DNA of 19,665 nt from positions 1 to 19,665 of the forward strand of contig DFBK01000089.1 in the NCBI GenBank assembly GCA_002366595.1. The letters are read 5' to 3'. The stretch's first letter is position 1, and every line of letters starts with the position of its first letter. Shown here piece by piece: positions 14,821 to 19,665 of this stretch. The position numbers and the translations under genes are program-made. The notes beneath the pieces were generated by a model that did not search any database, had not been told where the DNA came from, and was given only the letters and a program-made list of their open reading frames with translations. The stretch is from Anaerolineales bacterium UBA3082. Lineage in GTDB: Bacteria; Chloroflexota; Anaerolineae; UBA7937.

Positions 14821-17103
14821 TTAAAGTATGGGAGGCATCTTCAAGGCGGGGTGGTCATGCTCCTCCAGCCAGGGGAGGAGTTCCTCTACCGTAGTTACAT
14901 ATCGCTCGTCGGCGATCCTATCGATGAGGTCGGGGTCTCCCTCCCTCTCGGCTACGGCCTTCAGTTCCTCGGCCATACTCTCCTTCAGGAAAGAGGACAT
15001 CCAGACCACCCGCTTAAACCCTCCATCAGGCTTGATGAACTTCTTGCTGGCGAGATAATATTTGCCCACCCCCATCACTCCGGGGGTCTGCAGTCCGCCC
15101 CCGGCCATCCCCGCCAGGGTAGAGAAAGTCATCCCTGCCGGGGTCATGCTGGGGTCCTCCCGGGAGACTACCATAATCCCGTTGGCCTCGGGGATCACCA
15201 TGGCGATGCATTCGAAGCAGCCGCAGGCGGTCATCGGGTTCTCCATAATGGAATACATGGAAACCCTCTCCACCGTGTGATTGGAGTGCTCGTAGACGAA
15301 GTTGATAGGCCCTTGCCAGTAGCCCTGGTCAGAATCCAAAGGCTCCCCCTTGGGGACCGGCTGATTAGGCCCGGTGGGGTTGATCTGATGGGACGCTTTG
15401 CAATCCAGCCAGTTGTAGGCTCCGCAGAGCCCCAACCGCTCCGGGCTCACCACGCAAACATGATTGGGGGCGAAGGATTGGCAGAGGGTACAAGAATAGA
15501 ATGTATCCACCGACTCATCGGTCATCTCCACCAGCCGCTTGTTCCGCACGTCATAGGCCGCTCGGGCTATCTCCAGCCACTTCTTCAACTCCTCCGGCTC
15601 GGTGTAGATGGTAACCTGTACCTTATCCACGATAGCCTCGAAATCGGAGTGGAACCGAGCATAGAGAATATCCCCGAAATGGCGGAGGGTTAACCCTTTC
15701 TCAGCAGCGGATTTGCTGACCCGGATCCAGGCGATATCTCGCTGGCCGATATGCTGCACGCCTGATGCCCCGTTTATGAAATAGTGGATCTGGCGCTCCA
15801 GGACGGGTTCGAAATCCTCTTGCATCTTCCTTCCCGCCACCTCCACCACGATACCCAGGTCCATATACCCGCCTTCCTCCACATCTTCGAAGCCTGGCCC
15901 CACGATCTCTATCTTCCCATCCTCCACCTCATCTAACCCTCGCATCCGCAGGTACTCGAAGGCCCGAGAGTACTTACCCCCGAACTCGATCCGCATATCA
16001 GCCCTCTTCACCCGCTCCCCCTCGAAGGCGGAGCCGTAAGGGATAGGGATGGGGATCTCGGCGATTTTCACCTTCACCCCTCGTACTTCTATGCACCTCT
16101 GGACCAACCTCGTTGCTCGTTCCAGATCGTCTTTCCCTTCAATATCGTCGAAGGGCATGGAGATGACATGCTCATACTGGGTGACGCCCGTGGGAAGTAT
16201 CTCCGGTATCACCGTATCGGCGATGACCGGGAAGCCGTAACTTATGACCCCCCCTGCGGTGGCATACTTCAGGTCATCCACCTCGCCCAAGGCCAAACCG
16301 AAGGCAAATACCCGGAACTTGTTATATAAGAAGATCTCCCGCGTCTGGCCGCCCTTCTTCCCTCCGAAGGTGAGGGCAGCGCGGGTGGCGAAGCCCGCAG
16401 CGTAGATGGCGGATATGGTATCGGTGCCGAAGGGGACGGTATAGGTGTCGTACCCCAACTCCACTCCCTCTTCCATCAGTTGGTGGATGATGCTCCGCCC
16501 GTTGACGTTGCCGCAGAGGAAGACCAAGATGTTCCTCATTTGGAGCTCGCGCACGATCTTCACCGCCACCTCGTTGGACTTGGCAGCGCCTATAATAGCG
16601 GCGAACCCAGGCATGCGGCCATCCACCAACTGGATGCCCCAAGAACGTAACTGGATATCATCGATGGGGCCGTTGACCCGCCCCTCTATCGCCTCTTGGG
16701 CCGACTCATCGGGGCTAGTAAAGGTACCACCAGCCAGGCGGAATCCGGGAAGCCTCTCGGGCTGCTCACCGTAGACGAAGCGGATCCCCATAATCACCTC
16801 CTCAGCCAGGAGGGTGGCGATCCCACAGTCGAGGGCCTCCCCCAGATAGGGGGTCCAAAACCTCTCCTTGGGGACCGGGTGGAGGAGAGACCTCGCGTGC
16901 TCCAAAACCGGCTTCAGGCCTCCCAACCTCTCCACTTCCGTCCCCGTAATGCCTAAGATCACCGGTAGGTAGTACCCGGTGTTAGGGAAGGCGACCTTGG
17001 TATCGGGACCGTGCTCGGCCAAAGCCTTCTCGAACAGATCCTCAGCCTCTTTCACAATCCGATTAGCGCCCCTAATCGCTCTAGTGGCTATATATCTAGA
17101 CAT
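14821..17103 (-). CDS. acsB: Acetyl-CoA synthase AcsB (CODH/ACS alpha subunit)
   Basis: Assembles acetyl-CoA from CO, CoA and the methyl group brought by CoFeSP at the nickel A-cluster, in complex with AcsA. At 760 residues it is the full-length bacterial form with the N-terminal CODH-contacting domain, slightly longer than the usual 730. The A-cluster 4Fe-4S ligands are Cys538, Cys541, Cys550 and Cys560 (SCTLCQSF, HVCVVSPERLGLCGA), and the Cys-Gly-Cys motif holding the distal nickel is at 627-629 (TACGCFEC). Other family blocks are FPNTGYYLPVILGITG (39-54), YTVPFGTDTISAIYAAGFATR and the C-terminal MAGGGLQTPGVMGVGKYYL. The ATG at 17103 has AGGAGG nine bases upstream. It starts 23 bases after acsA. 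No cofactor residue is missing, so it should be active. Confidence 0.98.
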   Translation of the reverse strand: MSRYIATRAIRGANRIVKEAEDLFEKALAEHGPDTKVAFPNTGYYLPVILGITGTEVERLGGLKPVLEHARSLLHPVPKERFWTPYLGEALDCGIATLLAEEVIMGIRFVYGEQPERLPGFRLAGGTFTSPDESAQEAIEGRVNGPIDDIQLRSWGIQLVDGRMPGFAAIIGAAKSNEVAVKIVRELQMRNILVFLCGNVNGRSIIHQLMEEGVELGYDTYTVPFGTDTISAIYAAGFATRAALTFGGKKGGQTREIFLYNKFRVFAFGLALGEVDDLKYATAGGVISYGFPVIADTVIPEILPTGVTQYEHVISMPFDDIEGKDDLERATRLVQRCIEVRGVKVKIAEIPIPIPYGSAFEGERVKRADMRIEFGGKYSRAFEYLRMRGLDEVEDGKIEIVGPGFEDVEEGGYMDLGIVVEVAGRKMQEDFEPVLERQIHYFINGASGVQHIGQRDIAWIRVSKSAAEKGLTLRHFGDILYARFHSDFEAIVDKVQVTIYTEPEELKKWLEIARAAYDVRNKRLVEMTDESVDTFYSCTLCQSFAPNHVCVVSPERLGLCGAYNWLDCKASHQINPTGPNQPVPKGEPLDSDQGYWQGPINFVYEHSNHTVERVSMYSIMENPMTACGCFECIAMVIPEANGIMVVSREDPSMTPAGMTFSTLAGMAGGGLQTPGVMGVGKYYLASKKFIKPDGGFKRVVWMSSFLKESMAEELKAVAEREGDPDLIDRIADERYVTTVEELLPWLEEHDHPALKMPPIL

Positions 17104-17126
17104 TCTAGGTTTCCTCCTGCCTTCCC

Positions 17127-19103
17127 TTACTTGAGCCTGGGCTCTCTATAGAGGCTCACCGGCTCGCCCTTCTCGAGGAGAGCAAGCCACTCCTCCATCC
17201 GCCGATCCCCGCTCCGGCCGAAGCGACTGGGATCGTACTCTTCAAGACCCAACGCTTCCCTCTTCTTATCTATATGTTCCAGCGCCTTCTCCACCGCCTC
17301 CTCAGGATCCGCGATGAACTCCAGTTTCCCGCCTATACGCTCCTCCCAACCCTCGCTGAGGAAACGATCCACGAGGGGGCTGTTTGCTAACGGCGATTCA
17401 CTGCCCATGATGGTGTAGACGCCAGAGCCAGCGCAGTAGGAGCCGATGGAAATCGCCTTCTCGCTCATCCACTCGGGGGCGAACCCCACCGCTGGTAGGT
17501 CAGCGATATCCTCCCCTAAGCCTCCTTCGGTGGCCATCTGGCTTAGCGTAGTGAGGATGCGGGCGTTGTCCACGCAGGAACCGACATGCAAAACCGGCGG
17601 GATGCCCACCGTCTCGCAGATCTCCCTGAGGCCGGGTCCGGCATACTTCGCCGCCTCAGGGGAGAGGAGGCCGTACTTCGCGGCGGCGATGGCTCCGCAC
17701 CCGGTCATCGCCACTAACACATCGTTCTTAATCAACTCCCGTGTGATGTATTCATGGGAGGCATCGTGACACGTGCGGGGGTTGTTGCAACCCACCACCC
17801 CGGCCACGCCCCGCAGCCGCCCTTGTATCACAGCATCGTTTAAGGGGCGGAAGGAGCCGCGATAGAAGCCGCCCAAAGCATAATTGATATATTCATGGGA
17901 GAAGCCAGCCACTAAATGGTTTATCTCCTTCGGGATATGCGCATCCTGGCGGTGGGGGAAGTTATCGATCCCCATCTTCACGATCTCTTTGGCGATTTCC
18001 AGGGCCCGATGTTCGTCGAACTCGACATGTGTGGCCCCTTCGATGTGAGCCTTAGGGGAAGTGGTTATCAACCTGGTGTGGAATTGGTCAGCCAAAGGGA
18101 CCAGAGCCTGCATGATGCATTGTATATCGACGATCATCAGCTCTATGGCTCCAGTTACCATGGCCAGTTCCTGGCTGAGGAAATTCCCGATGGTGGGCAC
18201 CCCCTGGCGCATCAGCGTCTCGTTCGCTGTGCAGCAGATTCCGGTGAGGTTGATCCCCTTAGCCCCCTTCGATTTGGCGTACTCGATCATCTCCGGGTCC
18301 CTGACCGCCACCAGGATCATCTCCGAGAGGGTCGGCTCATGGCCGTGGACCACGATATTCACCTCATCTTCCTTCAACGCTCCCATATTCACATCCGCCG
18401 TGAGCGGGACTGGTGAGCCAAAGAGGATATCAGTGATGTCAGTGGCGAGCATGCTCCCGCCCCAGCCATCGGATAGAGCGTTGCGCAGCGCAGCCATCAA
18501 GATGCTCTCATACCATTGATCGGTTCCCACATGAGTGCGATGCATCAGCTCCACCACCTCCCGGTCGATCCCTCGGGGGGCGACGCCCGCCTTACGCCAG
18601 ATCTCCTGGCGTTTCTCGGGGGCTCGTTGGAGGTAGAGCAACTCCCCCTTCTGCTGGCCGATCTGAGCCAGGGCTGCTTCGGCCGTCTCCTTGGCGATCT
18701 CCATCGCCTCCCGGCCCTCGGTTTTCACGCCCAAAAATTGAGCCACTTCCAACAATTTGTTCACATCGCGGATCTCGTAATCGGGAGCCTCCCCCTCAGC
18801 GGCGGCCAAAAGGGTAAGAGCCATATCGCGGCCGTGGTCCGAGTGGGCAGAGGCCCCCGCGGCCACCATGCGAGCGAAGTTGCGGGCCGCGATGGTCTCC
18901 CTGGTGGCCCCGCAGATGCCCCTATCATGCTTGCCCACCAGACGGCAAGGACCCATGGCGCAGTTCTTGCAACAGGCACCTGTGCTTCCGATGGGACAAG
19001 GTTTCATCTCCTCCGCTCGACTGAAAGCGGTGGATATACCCATCTCCTCCGCCCGCTGCAACATCTCCGCTGCTGCCGGATCGATAGTTCGATTACCGGT
19101 CAT
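17127..19103 (-). CDS. acsA: Ni-Fe carbon monoxide dehydrogenase (CODH beta subunit, AcsA/CooS)
   Basis: Reduces CO2 to CO for AcsB, or oxidises CO, at the Ni-Fe-S C-cluster. The protein has 658 residues. The D-cluster Cys36 and Cys44 and the B-cluster Cys45, Cys48, Cys53 and Cys64 are in CPIGSTGACCKNCAMGPC and GICGAT. C-cluster ligands are all present: His255 (VHGHEP), GICC at 288-291, Cys329 (VDIQC), Cys439 (VVGCNN), Cys469 (MTGCG) and Cys510 (VGSCVDN). Proton-transfer and catalytic residues appear as AHSDHG near 86-91 and Lys549 in SEKAISIG. The ATG at 19103 was chosen because AGGAGG lies a few bases upstream; the GTG at 19124 would contain that site. It sits directly before acsB, so it is the ACS-bound rather than a free-standing CooS enzyme. 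Confidence 0.97.
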   Translation of the reverse strand: MTGNRTIDPAAAEMLQRAEEMGISTAFSRAEEMKPCPIGSTGACCKNCAMGPCRLVGKHDRGICGATRETIAARNFARMVAAGASAHSDHGRDMALTLLAAAEGEAPDYEIRDVNKLLEVAQFLGVKTEGREAMEIAKETAEAALAQIGQQKGELLYLQRAPEKRQEIWRKAGVAPRGIDREVVELMHRTHVGTDQWYESILMAALRNALSDGWGGSMLATDITDILFGSPVPLTADVNMGALKEDEVNIVVHGHEPTLSEMILVAVRDPEMIEYAKSKGAKGINLTGICCTANETLMRQGVPTIGNFLSQELAMVTGAIELMIVDIQCIMQALVPLADQFHTRLITTSPKAHIEGATHVEFDEHRALEIAKEIVKMGIDNFPHRQDAHIPKEINHLVAGFSHEYINYALGGFYRGSFRPLNDAVIQGRLRGVAGVVGCNNPRTCHDASHEYITRELIKNDVLVAMTGCGAIAAAKYGLLSPEAAKYAGPGLREICETVGIPPVLHVGSCVDNARILTTLSQMATEGGLGEDIADLPAVGFAPEWMSEKAISIGSYCAGSGVYTIMGSESPLANSPLVDRFLSEGWEERIGGKLEFIADPEEAVEKALEHIDKKREALGLEEYDPSRFGRSGDRRMEEWLALLEKGEPVSLYREPRLK

Positions 19104-19169
19104 CTTCTCCTCCTCTATGGACACCGTTCGCCTAATCGATCAGTGCCCATCTACCGTCCCACGTAAAGG

Positions 19170-19502
19170 CTAATAGAGCCTGAACTCTCCAGACATCTCC
19201 AAATCGGCCCTATTCGTCTCGGTAACCCGTCCAATCAACCGGAACCAAGGGGAGCCGTCTTCTTTCCCCTCAGGCACGCTAGGAACTTCCCAATCCTCAT
19301 CCGGTCCGTAGCCAGCAGCCCGCAACTTTTCTCCGATGGCCTCTGGAGAGGTGAGGTCGGGATTATAATCGACTCGCACGACCTTGAAAGCCGCGCTAGC
19401 CATCACCCCCTCCACTCCATCCAAACCCAAGAGCGCATCCCGAACGGCCTTGACGTGGTGATCAGCGTACATCTTGGGCACCTTATATGTAGTCTGCTCC
19501 AT
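19170..19502 (-). CDS. HMA-like small protein lacking the CxxC metal motif, first gene of the CODH/ACS operon
   Basis: A 110-residue protein whose first 66 residues fit the ferredoxin-like heavy-metal-associated fold: YKVPKMYADHHVKAVRDAL, then GLDGVEGVMASAAFKVVRVD and a SPEAIGEKLRAAGY helix. In HMA domains a MxCxxC loop binds metal; here it reads MYADHH (11-16), so both cysteines are lost and Asp14, His15, His16 occupy the loop. The last 40 residues are polar and end GEFRLY, with no recognised domain. As the first gene of the operon, 66 bases before acsA, a link with nickel handling for CODH/ACS is plausible but unproven; a regulatory or assembly role is equally possible. The ATG at 19502 has GGGAGG six bases upstream; the preceding TTG is less well spaced. 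Confidence 0.75.
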   Translation of the reverse strand: MEQTTYKVPKMYADHHVKAVRDALLGLDGVEGVMASAAFKVVRVDYNPDLTSPEAIGEKLRAAGYGPDEDWEVPSVPEGKEDGSPWFRLIGRVTETNRADLEMSGEFRLY

Positions 19503-19558
19503 CAACCACCTCCCAGAGATAAATTCTCTCCTCGCAGAGACGAAATGAAAGCCCTCCC

Positions 19559-19573
19559 GCCGTCTATAACGGC
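19559..19573 (-). promoter_or_regulatory. Small hairpin in the 5' leader of the Wood-Ljungdahl operon
   Basis: GCCGT and ACGGC form a perfect 5-base stem with a 5-base loop, about 60 bases before the first start codon. A second short inverted repeat, AGAGA and TCTCT (19515-19529), lies just upstream of the ribosome-binding site and could modulate access to it. Both are short, so functional meaning is uncertain. Confidence 0.3.
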
Positions 19574-19593
19574 CTTCGTGGGCTCCTTATATA

Positions 19594-19622
19594 ATTGTGC
19601 CACAAAGGAACGCTACTGTCAA
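19594..19622 (-). promoter_or_regulatory. Sigma70-type promoter of the Wood-Ljungdahl operon
   Basis: On the minus strand a perfect TTGACA (19622-19617) is followed after exactly 17 bases by CACAAT (19599-19594) and then TATATAA. Transcription would start near 19587, giving a leader of about 85 bases to the first gene. It is the only convincing minus-strand promoter I see, consistent with one long transcript. No operator repeat is evident around it. Confidence 0.6.
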
Positions 19623-19665
19623 AGCAGCAATTATGAGGCTCTTGAAAAACACCTCCTCGTTTAGC

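Noticed and set aside
14530..15693. 387-codon open frame on the plus strand
   Set aside because: It is antisense to acsD and acsB, both of which have full catalytic motifs; the reading has no recognisable family and no good start site.
18516..19166. 216-codon open frame on the plus strand
   Set aside because: It is antisense to acsA and composed of low-meaning His/Leu/Gly-rich sequence, so a shadow frame.
19633..19665. Start of a plus-strand gene running off the right edge
   Set aside because: Eleven codons with no ribosome-binding site, overlapping the region just upstream of the operon promoter.

Overview
The window is almost entirely a Wood-Ljungdahl (reductive acetyl-CoA) gene cluster from an anaerobic bacterium. 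Thirteen genes on the minus strand run from about 19.5 kb down to 2.3 kb with gaps of 2 to 102 bases, so they probably form one operon. It starts from a promoter with a perfect TTGACA -35 box near 19.6 kb. Two further genes (fdhD and a DUF763 gene) sit on the plus strand at the left end and converge on the operon's last gene. No mobile elements, CRISPR, tRNA or rRNA were seen.

Order in the direction of transcription: small HMA-like protein; acsA/cooS (CO dehydrogenase); acsB (acetyl-CoA synthase); acsD and acsC (corrinoid iron-sulfur protein); acsE (methyl-THF:CoFeSP methyltransferase); malic enzyme; hdrA-like; metV; metF; cooC (Ni maturation ATPase); fused hdrC-hdrB; folD; tatA. Functionally, FolD makes methylene-THF from formyl-THF. 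MetF/MetV with the Hdr proteins reduces it to methyl-THF. AcsE moves the methyl group to AcsCD, and AcsB joins it with CO made by AcsA and with CoA. CooC and possibly the HMA-like protein serve nickel insertion. Formyl-THF synthetase and the formate dehydrogenase subunits are not in the window, although fdhD, a formate dehydrogenase maturation gene, is adjacent.

The most unusual parts are: a methylene-THF reductase module with a fused HdrC-HdrB and a double-module HdrA but no MvhD or RnfC-type electron-input gene; the loss of HdrA's C-terminal ferredoxin domain, with what looks like a decayed remnant downstream; an HMA-fold protein lacking its CxxC as the first gene of the CODH/ACS operon; a malic enzyme translationally coupled to acsE; and a roughly 250-base leader before fdhD carrying a short upstream ORF and a foldable RNA element.

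The host is bacterial: full-length bacterial AcsB, strong Shine-Dalgarno sites, sigma70-type promoters and TatA. Base composition is moderately GC-rich by eye, and AGG/AGA and ATA codons are common, which would fit a thermophile. The phylum cannot be fixed from the sequence alone. The AcsE variant and the Hdr arrangement differ from the Moorella type I know. The pathway could run toward acetate or CO2 fixation, or in reverse; nothing here decides that.
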